This document shows positions 1 to 7,567 of a DNA stretch of 10,625 nt, one piece after another (the stretch's first letter is position 1; each line of letters opens with the position of its first letter). Both the position numbers and the translations under genes were made by a program. The notes beneath the pieces were generated by a model. That model worked only from the letters and a program-made list of their open reading frames with translations, searched no databases and had not been told where the DNA came from. The stretch lies in assembly GCA_003242495.1 (NCBI GenBank), contig QGUO01000088.1, positions 1 to 10,625 on the forward strand, in the 5' to 3' direction. The DNA is from Pseudomonadota bacterium (GTDB taxonomy: Bacteria; Pseudomonadota; Gammaproteobacteria; Steroidobacterales; Steroidobacteraceae).

Positions 1-694
1 CGGACGAGCGATTCACCCGCTCGGCGAACGGCTTGCTGAAGGCCGCCGGAATGTGCTGCGAAATCCCGATCGCCGGGGCGTCCGGGGGCAGTGCGCCCAG
101 CAGCTCGCGGATGGCTTCGGTGCCGCCGGTCGAGGCGCCGACCGCCACGATGCGATCGGTGGTACGTAACACGCGTCGCGGAGCGGCGGGGGGCAGAACT
201 GCATCGACACTGCGCCGCGGACCGGCCTGCGGGATCGCACGCATCGCACCCGTCGCCTGGACAGGCGGCGCAGACGCCGTCGGGTACACCCGCGCCCGTG
301 CGGCCATTTTGACTTTCGCGATCAGCTCATCGGCGTAATCGGCGAGGGTGCCGGATACGTCGACCTTCGGCTTGGCGACGAAGTCGACCGCACCGAGCTC
401 GAGCGCCCGCAACGTGACGTCGGCGCCACGCTGGGTCAATGAGGACACCATCACGACCGGCATCGGCCGCAAGCGCATCAGGTTATCGAGAAAGGTGATG
501 CCGTCCATGCGCGGCATTTCCACGTCGAGGGTGATCACGTCGGGGTTGAGCTGCTTGATGCGCTCGCGCGCCGCATACGGATCGGCGGCCACGCCCACCA
601 CTTCGATCTCCGGGTCGCGGCTGAGCATTTCGCTGAGGAGCTTGCGGACCAGCGCGGAGTCGTCAACGATGAGTACCTTGATCTTCACAGGCAT
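1..694 (-). CDS. cheB: CheB, chemotaxis response regulator and protein-glutamate methylesterase/deamidase (partial, 3' end outside window)
   Basis: CheB removes methyl groups from receptor glutamates, and deamidates glutamines, once CheA phosphorylates its receiver domain, giving the adaptation feedback of chemotaxis in the cytoplasm. The 231 visible codons begin MPVKIKVLIVDDSAL. The receiver domain (about residues 5-125) shows the acidic pair D11-D12, phospho-acceptor D57 in LDVEMPRMDG, and the conserved lysine in VAKP. A linker of about 50 residues rich in Ala, Pro and Arg follows. The methylesterase domain then opens with the nucleophile S188 in AVGASTGG and catalytic H214 in ISQHIP. The Ser-His spacing of 26 equals that of the enteric enzyme; the catalytic Asp lies beyond the window edge. 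The ATG at 694 has a GAGGAA ribosome site (703-708) 8 nt upstream. It is the last visible gene of the operon, 201 nt after cheD. Identification is secure; only the C-terminus is unseen. Confidence 0.97.
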   Translation of the reverse strand, partial: MPVKIKVLIVDDSALVRKLLSEMLSRDPEIEVVGVAADPYAARERIKQLNPDVITLDVEMPRMDGITFLDNLMRLRPMPVVMVSSLTQRGADVTLRALELGAVDFVAKPKVDVSGTLADYADELIAKVKMAARARVYPTASAPPVQATGAMRAIPQAGPRRSVDAVLPPAAPRRVLRTTDRIVAVGASTGGTEAIRELLGALPPDAPAIGISQHIPAAFSKPFAERVNRSS

Positions 695-895
695 GGTTCT
701 CGTTCCTCGTTGGACTTGGGTCGTGGCAGCCCCCCACTCGCGGCGCGAGCACCGGACGGCGCAGCGCAGCACATGCGCTTACCGCGCAGAGGCCGCGCCG
801 GGCTGCTGGGCCACGCCGCCTCCCATGGGGCAGGCCGCATCCCGGTTCCTCGCTCCGGGTCGATTCCGCGGCTGATTGCACTGCCCAGGCACATA
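695..895 (-). other. cheD-cheB intergenic spacer, no supported gene
   Basis: This 201-nt spacer is long for an operon whose other junctions mostly overlap. It contains a small dyad at 737-749 (CTCGC-GGC-GCGAG) and an unconvincing 51-codon ORF (685-840, minus strand) that overlaps the cheB start. I see no sigma-28 -10 element, no T-tract terminator and no RNA gene. The simplest reading is that transcription continues through it into cheB. Confidence 0.5.
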
Positions 896-1534
896 TCAGA
901 AAAGATCGATTTCGCCGGCAAGCGGCGCGCGCTCCAGTCCCTTGAGGTAGCTCTGCTCGTGCGAGCCCACGTCGGCGCTGTGCCGTGCAGTGAGATACTT
1001 GACGCGCACGCGCCCGCTCATGGGGAAGTACTGCACGTGCCGCGGACAGGTATCGCCCACGTCTTCGGAGACCACGCGCAATCCCTCCTGCCTGAGAAAC
1101 TCCCGCACGAACGTCACGTTGAGATTGCCGACATCCGAGAGGCTCGACAGCACCCGCCCGCCGCCGAAGATCTTCACCTCGAGCTCCGCCCGGGTGCCAC
1201 CCGCCCGCAGGATGCGGTTGATCAGCTGCTCCATCGAGGCCGAGCCATAGCGCGTGGCGCGGCTGGCGAGACTGCCCCAGGTGTCATAGCCGTGTCCGCT
1301 GGGCCGCGGCAGCATGAAATGATTCATGCCGCCGATGCGCAGCCGTGGGTTGCGAATGCATGCCGACACGCACGAGCCGAGCACGGTATCGAGCACCTCG
1401 TCCTTGGAGGTGACGTAGCACCCTCCCGGCAGGAGCTTGACCACGATCTGCCCGGCGGCGTTGCGATACCGACGCACATTTGCGTGCTCCGATCGGGCAT
1501 TCGCGGAACGGACGGCGAGGGGCTCAGCCGCCAT
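896..1534 (-). CDS. cheD: CheD, receptor glutamine deamidase
   Basis: CheD deamidates specific receptor glutamines to glutamate, tuning receptors for methylation; in some bacteria it also partners CheC, which is absent here. The 212-residue product shows the CheD core: nucleophile C55 in TVLGSCVSAC, H72 in GGMNHFMLP (17 residues later, the same spacing as in the Thermotoga enzyme), then KIFGGGRVL and a VGDTCPRHVQYFP block typical of proteobacterial CheD. The first 30 residues are a variable extension. The ATG at 1534 overlaps the end of cheR by 11 nt, so translation is probably coupled; no strong ribosome site is seen. The operon receptor is a likely substrate, having glutamines next to its methylation helix (Q292, Q294, Q314), though which one is used cannot be read from sequence. 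Confidence 0.95.
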   Translation of the reverse strand: MAAEPLAVRSANARSEHANVRRYRNAAGQIVVKLLPGGCYVTSKDEVLDTVLGSCVSACIRNPRLRIGGMNHFMLPRPSGHGYDTWGSLASRATRYGSASMEQLINRILRAGGTRAELEVKIFGGGRVLSSLSDVGNLNVTFVREFLRQEGLRVVSEDVGDTCPRHVQYFPMSGRVRVKYLTARHSADVGSHEQSYLKGLERAPLAGEIDLF

Positions 1535-2426
1535 CGCGGCCCCCGGTCACCTTGCGGTAAACGGTCTTGCCGACCAGGCGGAACGGCCCGTTGGCACTGT
1601 GGATGGACTCCGAGTGCCCGAGGCAGAGATAGCCTCCGTCCACGAGCAGATCGGCGAAACGCTCGAGCAACCGCTCGCGTGTCGGCTGGTTGAAATAGAT
1701 CATCGTATTGCGACAAAAAATGACGTCGAAGGGGCCGCGCATCGGCCATGGATGTAGCAGATTGAGCGAGCGGAACGTGACCAGCCCGGCGATCTGTGCG
1801 CGCACGCGCGCATATCCGGCCAGCTCGCCGCTTCCCTTGAGGAACCAGCGACGCAGCCGGGCTTCGGACACCGTGGACAGCCGCTCGAGTGGGTAGACTC
1901 CCTGCGCCGCGGTGCTGATCACATTGCTGTCGATGTCGGTTGCCAGAATCTTGAGGTCCCAGCGAGGCGCGGCCGGCAAGGTCTCGGCCGCCACCATGGC
2001 GATGCAGTAGGCCTCCTCGCCGGTGGAGCAGCCGGCCGACCAGATGCGAATGCGCCGGCTCGCCTGGTTGCGCTCGAGCGCCTCCGGCAGCATGTAGCTT
2101 GCGAGCGCGTCGAAATGGTGTTTCTCGCGGAAGAATGCCGTCACGTTGGTCGTGATGGCATTGATCAGGCGGACGAGCTCCTCCGGACCGGCCTCGCGCA
2201 CGAAATCGCAATAGGCGGCGTAGGACTGCATGCCCAGTTCGCGCAGCCGGCGCGCGAGCCGGCCCTGGACGAGCTGACGCTTGTTCGGTCCGAGCACGAT
2301 GCCGGCATTCACGCCGACCACGTGGCGGATGAACTCGAACTCCTTGTCCCCCAGAACGGGGGCGACAGTGCTCGCTGCAGGGGTTGCTGGCGCGTTTGTG
2401 GCGAACTCGTTCGCAGGCGTCGGCAT
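1524..2426 (-). CDS. cheR: CheR, chemotaxis receptor methyltransferase
   Basis: CheR methylates receptor glutamates using S-adenosylmethionine. The 300-residue product has an N-terminal helical CheR domain (about 28-85) ending in TNVTAFFRE (93-101). The catalytic Rossmann domain follows, with the AdoMet-binding motif IWSAGCSTGEEAY (128-140), the acidic strand ATDID (162-166), FCRNTMIYF (237-245) and the terminal GHSES (270-274). A beta-subdomain around 197-209 reads KGSGELAGYARVR, the same length and GxG pattern as E. coli CheR (GTGPHEGLVRVR), the form that binds receptor C-terminal pentapeptides. Residues 9-25 are an Ala/Pro/Thr-rich tail absent from many relatives. I chose the ATG at 2426, 17 nt after the cheW stop and preceded by AGGTGG and GAGGGG; the frame is open much further upstream but runs antisense-free through cheW in another frame, so longer starts are not credible. 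Confidence 0.96.
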   Translation of the reverse strand: MPTPANEFATNAPATPAASTVAPVLGDKEFEFIRHVVGVNAGIVLGPNKRQLVQGRLARRLRELGMQSYAAYCDFVREAGPEELVRLINAITTNVTAFFREKHHFDALASYMLPEALERNQASRRIRIWSAGCSTGEEAYCIAMVAAETLPAAPRWDLKILATDIDSNVISTAAQGVYPLERLSTVSEARLRRWFLKGSGELAGYARVRAQIAGLVTFRSLNLLHPWPMRGPFDVIFCRNTMIYFNQPTRERLLERFADLLVDGGYLCLGHSESIHSANGPFRLVGKTVYRKVTGGRDGG

Positions 2427-2443
2427 TCCCCTCGCTTCCACCT

Positions 2444-2968
2444 TCAGCCTGTCGCAGGCAGCGCCTGCATTTCGGTGACATCCGCGCCGATGAGCCGGTC
2501 GATGTCGAGCAACATCACCATGCGCCCGGACACGGCCGCCAGGCCCTCGATGAACTCCGTGCTCACATGCGCACCCAGCTCGGGAGCAGGCTTGACGTCC
2601 TCGACTGCAACGTCCATCACATCCGAGACGCCGTCGACCACCACCCCGAAATCGCGCCGACCGAGCGGCGACTCCACCGACAGGACGATGATCACCGTGA
2701 GCGGCGTGTACTCCGCGAGCTCGAGATTGAAGCGCATGCGCAGATCCACGATCGGAACGATGGAGCCGCGCAGATTGAGCACGCCCAAAACATGGGCAGG
2801 TGCCTGCGGAATGCGCGTGACCGGCGACCAGCCACGGATCTCCTGCACCCGCAGGATGTCCACCCCGTAGGTCTCGTCGCCCAAGGTGAACGTGAGCACC
2901 TGGTGCGAGCCGGCCTTGGCGGCGGCATGCCCCCCATCCTGCGCCGTGGCATGAACTTGCGTCGTCAT
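2444..2968 (-). CDS. cheW: CheW, receptor-kinase coupling protein
   Basis: CheW is the scaffold that bridges receptor tips and the P5 domain of CheA in the signalling array. The 174-residue product is a single CheW domain (about 21-162) after a short polar leader. Diagnostic stretches are LTFTLGDETYGVDILRVQEI (25-44), TRIPQAPAHVLGVLNLRGSI (51-70) with the conserved NLRG arginine R67, PIVDLR (72-77), and DGVSDVMDV (112-120). The ATG at 2968 has GGAGAG about 7 nt upstream. It follows the receptor gene after 226 nt, in which a possible second sigma-28 promoter sits, and is followed by cheR after 17 nt. Length and motifs are normal for the family and I see nothing odd. Confidence 0.96.
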   Translation of the reverse strand: MTTQVHATAQDGGHAAAKAGSHQVLTFTLGDETYGVDILRVQEIRGWSPVTRIPQAPAHVLGVLNLRGSIVPIVDLRMRFNLELAEYTPLTVIIVLSVESPLGRRDFGVVVDGVSDVMDVAVEDVKPAPELGAHVSTEFIEGLAAVSGRMVMLLDIDRLIGADVTEMQALPATG

Positions 2969-3103
2969 CGAAACTCTCCAGCTCGATATCTGATGACTCG
3001 ATCCCCGTCCGGATCCATCGTGTGACCCGCTCTCGTCGAGCGCGCTGCGCTGCCTGGACGCCGCTCGCCGGATTGTGTCGATGATTACACCGCATCACAC
3101 CGG

Positions 3104-3130
3104 TTATCGGCCGCCGCCGCAGTCGCCCTA
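3104..3130 (-). promoter_or_regulatory. Possible sigma-28 (FliA) promoter ahead of cheW
   Basis: On the minus strand an exact GCCGATAA (3111 down to 3104), the sigma-28 -10 consensus, is preceded after 15 nt by TAGG (3130-3127), a half-match to the TAAA -35 element. A start near 3096 would give a leader of about 130 nt to cheW. The perfect -10 and correct spacing argue for it; the weak -35 argues against. Confidence 0.4.
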
Positions 3131-3165
3131 ATCGGGGCAACTCTCAATCTGACGTAAGGGAGCGA

Positions 3166-3180
3166 CCGCCATTATGGCGG
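3166..3180 (-). terminator. Hairpin after the receptor gene, possible attenuator or processing site
   Basis: CCGCCA-TTA-TGGCGG is a perfect 6-bp stem with a 3-nt loop, 15 nt past the receptor stop codon. On the minus strand it is followed by TCGCTCCC rather than a T-run, so it is not a strong intrinsic terminator. It could weaken read-through or protect the 3' end of the upstream transcript. It sits just upstream of the candidate cheW promoter. Confidence 0.35.
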
Positions 3181-3194
3181 CGCGCCCTGTCCGG

Positions 3195-4925
3195 TCAGAA
3201 CTCCTGCCAGACGCTGTCGTCGCCGCTCGCCTTGGCGAGCGGAGCCGGCGCGGCGGAGGCCGTGGCAACCGGCACCACCGGCTTGCGCGCCGTGGTGGCG
3301 AGGCGCACCGGGGCCGGACGCGTGCTCGGCGCCGGGCTCGCGCTGGTCTGCGCGGCCGGCGCAGGCGGGCGATAGGCCGTCTGCGCAGTCTTGAAGTAGC
3401 CGATCTGCGCGACCAGCTCGTTCGACTGCTGCTCCATCGCCTTGCTGGCGGCGGAAGCCTGCTCGACCAGGGCGGCGTTCTGCTGGGTCACGTTGTCCAT
3501 CTGCGTGACGGCGTTGTTCACCTGCTCGATGCCGGCGGACTGCTCCTCGCTGGCCGCGGCGATCTCCGCGACGATATCCGTCACTTTCTTGACGCTCTCC
3601 ATGATCTCCGCGAGGGTCCTGCCGGACTCGTCGACCAGCGCCGAGCCGCCCTTCACCTTCTCCACCGAATCATTGATGAGTTCCTTGATCTCCTTGGCCG
3701 CGCTGGCGCTACGCTGTGCAAGGTTGCGCACTTCGGTGGCGACCACGGCGAACCCGCGGCCCTGCTCGCCGGCGCGCGCCGCCTCCACGGCCGCGTTGAG
3801 CGCCAGGAGGTTGGTCTGGAAGGCAATCTCGTCGATGACGCTGATGATGTCGGCGATCTTGCGGCTTGCGGCGTTGATCTCGCCCATGGCGCTGATGGCA
3901 CGCTGCACCACCGCGCCGCCCTTCTCGGCCTGCTCGCGGGCGCCCACGGCGAGCTGATTGGCCTGGCGCGCGTTATCCGCGTTCTGCTTCACCGTCGCGG
4001 TCATCTCCTCCATGCTCGAGGCGGTCTCCTCGAGGGCCGCCGCCTGCTCCTGCGTGCGCTGCGAGAGATCGTCGTTGCCGTGCGACAGCTCGCGCGCCGC
4101 CTCGCCCACCGCATCGGCGCTGGCGCGCACGCCGCCGACGATCTCCACCAGCTTGGTGTCCATGCGCCGCAAGGAGTCGAGCAGGCGGCCGAGCTCATCC
4201 TGACTGTCGACGACGATGTGGTTGCCCAGCTCGCCGTCGGCGATGCGATCGGCCACGTTCACCGCGGCATTGAGCGCGCCGGTGATGGAGCGCACCAGCA
4301 TGAACCCGAAGAACACGGCGAGACCGCTGCCCAGCACGATCCCGCCGATGATGATCACCCGGTTGCGGTCGAAGGCCACCTCGGCGGCGGTTCGCATCTC
4401 ATGGGCGACCTCGATCTGGGCCGTCAGCAGCTTGGCGGCGGCCTCGTCCATCGAGTCGTACGACGGACGCGCCTGCTCGATGAGCAGGCTCTCGGAGCGG
4501 TTGAACGAGCCTTCCTGTCCCGCCCGCAGGGCCTGCTCCACCTGGTGCAGAACCTCCTTGCCATGACGCTCGAACTGATCGACGAGCTCGCGTTCGCCGG
4601 CGGTGAGCTCGGTCTCGGCGAGCTGCGCCCAGACGCGCGCGACCTTGCTGTTGCGCTCGCGCAGTTCGTCTAGCGCCCGCGCAAGCTCACTCGTGTCCTG
4701 GCGAATCACCACGTCCTCGGCTCTCATGAGGATGTCGCGGACGTGCGCCGACGCCTCTCCGACCCAGCCGGTCGGGACCAGCCGGTTCTCGAAGATGGAG
4801 TTGAGCTGCGTGTTGCTCGACTTCGCGCCGCTCAGCCCCAGCACGCCGACCGCGACCATGATGATCGCGACCAGCGACAGCGCGGCATACAATCGCGCCT
4901 TCACACTCATGTTGATCAGTCTCAT
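3195..4925 (-). CDS. Methyl-accepting chemotaxis protein with periplasmic helical sensor domain and C-terminal CheR/CheB docking pentapeptide
   Basis: This inner-membrane chemoreceptor signals through the CheW-CheA complex. The 576 residues run: TM1 at about 12-33; a periplasmic domain at 34-185 that looks like a four-helix-bundle (4HB_MCP) sensor; TM2 at about 190-211; HAMP at 212-265; and the cytoplasmic signalling hairpin at about 270-515. The conserved tip is VIDEIAFQTNLLALNAAVEA (363-382) followed by ARAGEQGRGFAVVA. Methylation-type pairs are seen at heptad spacing: Q292E293, E299E300, E306E307, and E460E461 on the return helix. A flexible Ala/Pro/Thr-rich linker (about 517-570) leads to the last five residues VWQEF, matching the aromatic-x-x-aromatic tether for CheR and CheB. 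The ATG at 4925 has AAGGTG 5 nt upstream. The ligand cannot be inferred from sequence. It lies 73 nt after cheA in the same operon. Confidence 0.95.
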   Translation of the reverse strand: MRLINMSVKARLYAALSLVAIIMVAVGVLGLSGAKSSNTQLNSIFENRLVPTGWVGEASAHVRDILMRAEDVVIRQDTSELARALDELRERNSKVARVWAQLAETELTAGERELVDQFERHGKEVLHQVEQALRAGQEGSFNRSESLLIEQARPSYDSMDEAAAKLLTAQIEVAHEMRTAAEVAFDRNRVIIIGGIVLGSGLAVFFGFMLVRSITGALNAAVNVADRIADGELGNHIVVDSQDELGRLLDSLRRMDTKLVEIVGGVRASADAVGEAARELSHGNDDLSQRTQEQAAALEETASSMEEMTATVKQNADNARQANQLAVGAREQAEKGGAVVQRAISAMGEINAASRKIADIISVIDEIAFQTNLLALNAAVEAARAGEQGRGFAVVATEVRNLAQRSASAAKEIKELINDSVEKVKGGSALVDESGRTLAEIMESVKKVTDIVAEIAAASEEQSAGIEQVNNAVTQMDNVTQQNAALVEQASAASKAMEQQSNELVAQIGYFKTAQTAYRPPAPAAQTSASPAPSTRPAPVRLATTARKPVVPVATASAAPAPLAKASGDDSVWQEF

Positions 4926-4998
4926 GACAGCACCTTGCTCTTCATTCGATTCTCAAAATCGTTGATCGCCGAGACGCGACGGCTGCAACCGGGCGCTC
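4926..4998 (-). other. cheA-receptor spacer with small AT-rich dyad
   Basis: The 73-nt spacer contains CGATT-CTCAA-AATCG (4947-4961), a 5-bp dyad, and the receptor's ribosome site AAGGTG (4931-4936). No promoter consensus or T-tract terminator is visible, so read-through from cheA is expected. Confidence 0.4.
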
Positions 4999-7200
4999 TC
5001 AGGCCGCCGCCCGCTGTGCGGCGGCACGGATCAGCCCCGGCACGTCCAGGATGAGCGCTACGGCTCCATCGCCCAAGATGGTCGCGCCGGAGACGCCTTC
5101 GACACGGCGGTAGTTGGTCTCGAGCGACTTGATCACCACCTGCTGCTGGCCGAGCAGATCGTCGACGAAGATGCCGACGCGACGCCCCTCGCCCTCGACC
5201 ACCATGATGAGTCCCTCGTGCAGCTGCGTGGCCCGCGGCTTGATGCCGAACACCTCGTGCAGGCGCACCACCGGCACGTAATCGTCGCGGAACCAGAACA
5301 CCTCGCCTTGCCCGGCCACGCGGTTGACCATGCCGGGCTTGAGCTGCAGCGATTCAATGATGGTGATGAGCGGCACGATGTAGGTTTCGGTGCCCACCGA
5401 AACCGATTGGCCGTCCACGATGGCGAGCGTGAGCGGCAGCGTGATGATGAAGCGGGAACCCTTGCCCGGGGTGGAGCGCACTTCGATGTTGCCACCCAGC
5501 TCCTTGATGTTCCGGCGCACCACGTCCATACCGACGCCGCGCCCGGAAATATCCGTGGCCTGGTCGGCGGTGGAAAAACCAGCCATGAAGATCAGCTCGT
5601 AGATCGCCTCGTCGGAGAGCGCATCGTTGGGCCCGACCAGGCCGCGCGCCTGCGCCTTGGCGAGAATGCGATCGCGATCCAGGCCGCCGCCGTCGTCGCA
5701 CACCTCGACCGTGATGTTGCCGCCCTTGTGGTAGGCCACCAGGTGAATCGTGCCGGTGGGGGGCTTGCCGGCCGCCACGCGCGCCTCGGGCAGCTCGATG
5801 CCGTGGTCGACGCTGTTGCGCACCAGGTGCACCAGCGGATCGCCGATCTTCTCGAGCACGGTCTTGTCGAGCTCGGTCTGCTCACCGGTGACCTTCAGAT
5901 CGACCTGCTTGCCGAGCCGCTGGCTCAGATCGCGCACCATGCGCGGAAAGCGGCTGAACACGAAGCTGATGGGCAGCATGCGCACCCGCATGACACTCTC
6001 CTGCAGCTCGCGCACGTTGCGCTCTAGCTGTGCCAGCCCGGAGCGCAGCTGATCGGCGGCCATACCGGAGATCTGCCCGCCGAGCTGACTGAGCATCGAC
6101 TGGGTGATCACCAGCTCGCCCACGGTGTTCATCAGCTCGTCGATCTTCTCGGTGCTCACCCGGATGGAGCTGCCGTCGCCCAGCCCCTGCTTGGGCACAT
6201 CGACATGCTCGCCGCCGCCAGCCGGCCGCGCCGCCTCGGCCGGCCTGGCTGCCGCCCGCGCTGCCGGCGGTTTCGCCGCCTCGGACGGGGCCGGCGTCGA
6301 CGCCGGTTCCGACGGGCTGGATGCCGGTCCCGGGCTCGCTGTCGCTGTCGCCGCGGCAGCCGGGGCGGCCGCCGCATCGCCCTGCGCGGGACTCGCTGCG
6401 GGCTCCGCCGCAGCCTGCGCCGCGGCCTCGTCGTGGATCTCGAGCTCGCAATCGCCTTCGGCCCAGTCGAACACCTGATCGATCGCGTCGCGTCCCGCCT
6501 CAGTGGTGAGCGTCAGATCCCAGGCGAAATAGCAGGCCTCGGGGTCGAGCTCATCGAGCTCGGGGAGCGCCTGCGCGTCGAGGACCACGTCGAGCGTTCC
6601 GAGCTCCGCCAGCTCACGCAGCATGCGCAAGGGATCGTTGCCGTGCGCGAACAGCTGCGGGTAGGGTCGAAAGGCGATGCGCCAGCGATGCGCCGGGCGC
6701 TCGGCCTGTGACTCGGGGGCAGCCTGCGAAGGCGCGGCGGGTGCCGCCTCCGTTTCCGCCCCCCGGGCCCCGGCGTCAGGCGCCGCCCCGACGGGTGCCC
6801 GCCCCTCCCCCCTTTTCGCGGTCGCCCGCTCCCGGGCCGACTGCAGGTCCGCGACACGCTGGGCATCGATCGGCGTCTTGTGCTGCACGGCCCGCAGCAT
6901 CTCGCGCATCACATCCACCGACTTGAGCAGCAGATCCGTGATGGCGCGGGTGACCTGCATGCGATTGGCCCGCAGCTCGTCGAGCAGCGTCTCGCAACTG
7001 TGCGTGAACGATGCGACTTCGGAGAAGCCGAACGTGGCGCTGCCGCCCTTGATCGAGTGCGCCACGCGGAAAATGGTGTTGATCAGCTCCGGATCAGGCG
7101 CGCCGACGTTCAACTCGAGGAGGGAAGCCTCCATCGTGTCGAGCGCCTCGAAACTCTCGTCGAAGAAGGCGTCGTGGAACTGCGCGAGATCGAGCGTCAT
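4999..7200 (-). CDS. cheA: CheA, chemotaxis sensor histidine kinase
   Basis: CheA autophosphorylates on its P1 histidine and passes phosphate to CheY and CheB under receptor control. The 733 residues show one P1 domain (1-110) with H48 in FRVAHSIKGGSATFGF. A linker leads to a P2-like response-regulator-binding domain (about 172-256, FRPYPQLFAHGNDPLRMLRELA...). A roughly 70-residue Ala/Pro-rich linker (260-330) precedes the P3 dimerisation helices (about 346-405), which carry STEKIDELMNTVGELV. The P4 ATPase domain has the N box HLVRNSVDHGIE (458-469), G1 DDGGGLD (502-508) and G2 GRGVGMDVV (553-561). The CheW-like P5 domain spans about 595-730. All catalytic boxes are intact. The ATG at 7200 lies 4 nt after the cheY stop, with only a weak GAGATAAG ribosome site, so coupling to cheY is likely. 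The size is typical of polar-flagellum CheA; the low-complexity linkers are longer than in E. coli. Confidence 0.98.
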   Translation of the reverse strand: MTLDLAQFHDAFFDESFEALDTMEASLLELNVGAPDPELINTIFRVAHSIKGGSATFGFSEVASFTHSCETLLDELRANRMQVTRAITDLLLKSVDVMREMLRAVQHKTPIDAQRVADLQSARERATAKRGEGRAPVGAAPDAGARGAETEAAPAAPSQAAPESQAERPAHRWRIAFRPYPQLFAHGNDPLRMLRELAELGTLDVVLDAQALPELDELDPEACYFAWDLTLTTEAGRDAIDQVFDWAEGDCELEIHDEAAAQAAAEPAASPAQGDAAAAPAAAATATASPGPASSPSEPASTPAPSEAAKPPAARAAARPAEAARPAGGGEHVDVPKQGLGDGSSIRVSTEKIDELMNTVGELVITQSMLSQLGGQISGMAADQLRSGLAQLERNVRELQESVMRVRMLPISFVFSRFPRMVRDLSQRLGKQVDLKVTGEQTELDKTVLEKIGDPLVHLVRNSVDHGIELPEARVAAGKPPTGTIHLVAYHKGGNITVEVCDDGGGLDRDRILAKAQARGLVGPNDALSDEAIYELIFMAGFSTADQATDISGRGVGMDVVRRNIKELGGNIEVRSTPGKGSRFIITLPLTLAIVDGQSVSVGTETYIVPLITIIESLQLKPGMVNRVAGQGEVFWFRDDYVPVVRLHEVFGIKPRATQLHEGLIMVVEGEGRRVGIFVDDLLGQQQVVIKSLETNYRRVEGVSGATILGDGAVALILDVPGLIRAAAQRAAA

Positions 7201-7204
7201 GGTC

Positions 7205-7567
7205 TTATCTCAGGACGCGCTGCATGGTGGCGACCAGTTGCTCGGGGTCGAACGGCTTGACGATCCAGCCCGTCGCCCCGGCTTCCTTGCCCTCGCGCTT
7301 GCGCTCGGGCGAGGACTCGGTGGTCAACATCAGAATGGGGGTGTGTCGATAGGCTTCTGCGTTGCGCAGCGCGCGGATCAGCTCGATGCCGTTCATGCCC
7401 GGCATGTTCACATCGGCAAGCACCAGGTCGTACGAGGATTGCCGTGCGAGCTCCAGCGCCGTGGCAGCATCCTTCGCCTGGGTGACTTCGAACCCTGCCT
7501 GCGACAGCGAGATGCGTACCATGTTGCGCATCACCGCCGAATCGTCCACCGCCAGCACCCGAATCAT
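7205..7567 (-). CDS. cheY: CheY, single-domain chemotaxis response regulator
   Basis: This stand-alone receiver domain (120 residues) takes phosphate from CheA; in flagellar systems phospho-CheY binds the motor switch. Visible residues are the acidic pair D8-D9, phospho-acceptor D52 in LADVNMPGMNG, T82 in LMLTTES, and K104 in GWIVKPF. The residue three before the lysine, tyrosine in E. coli CheY (Y106), is tryptophan here (W101), common in CheY paralogues encoded next to cheA. The ATG at 7567 overlaps the STAS stop as ATGA and is preceded at 7 nt by GGGGAGG (7575-7581), a strong ribosome site. The frame is open upstream to 7663, but that extension has no receiver homology and lies within the STAS gene. 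Whether this CheY drives the motor or acts as a phosphate sink cannot be told from sequence. Confidence 0.96.
   Translation of the reverse strand: MIRVLAVDDSAVMRNMVRISLSQAGFEVTQAKDAATALELARQSSYDLVLADVNMPGMNGIELIRALRNAEAYRHTPILMLTTESSPERKREGKEAGATGWIVKPFDPEQLVATMQRVLR

Noticed and set aside
685..840. 51-codon minus-strand ORF in the cheD-cheB spacer with GAGGAA 5 nt before its ATG
   Set aside because: Composition is Pro/Arg/Ala/Cys without recognisable features and it runs into cheB out of frame; kept only as part of the spacer question.
710..1693. 327-codon plus-strand ORF opposite cheD and part of cheR
   Set aside because: No recognisable domain; complementary to conserved CheD and CheR coding sequence.
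1524..3140. CheR read from a far upstream start (538 codons)
   Set aside because: The extra N-terminal part is the wrong frame of cheW and has no homology; ATG 2426 follows the cheW stop with ribosome-site-like sequence.
3174..4673. 499-codon plus-strand ORF opposite the receptor gene
   Set aside because: Rich in Arg, Leu, Gly and His with no domain; it is antisense to a well-conserved receptor, a typical shadow in high-GC DNA.
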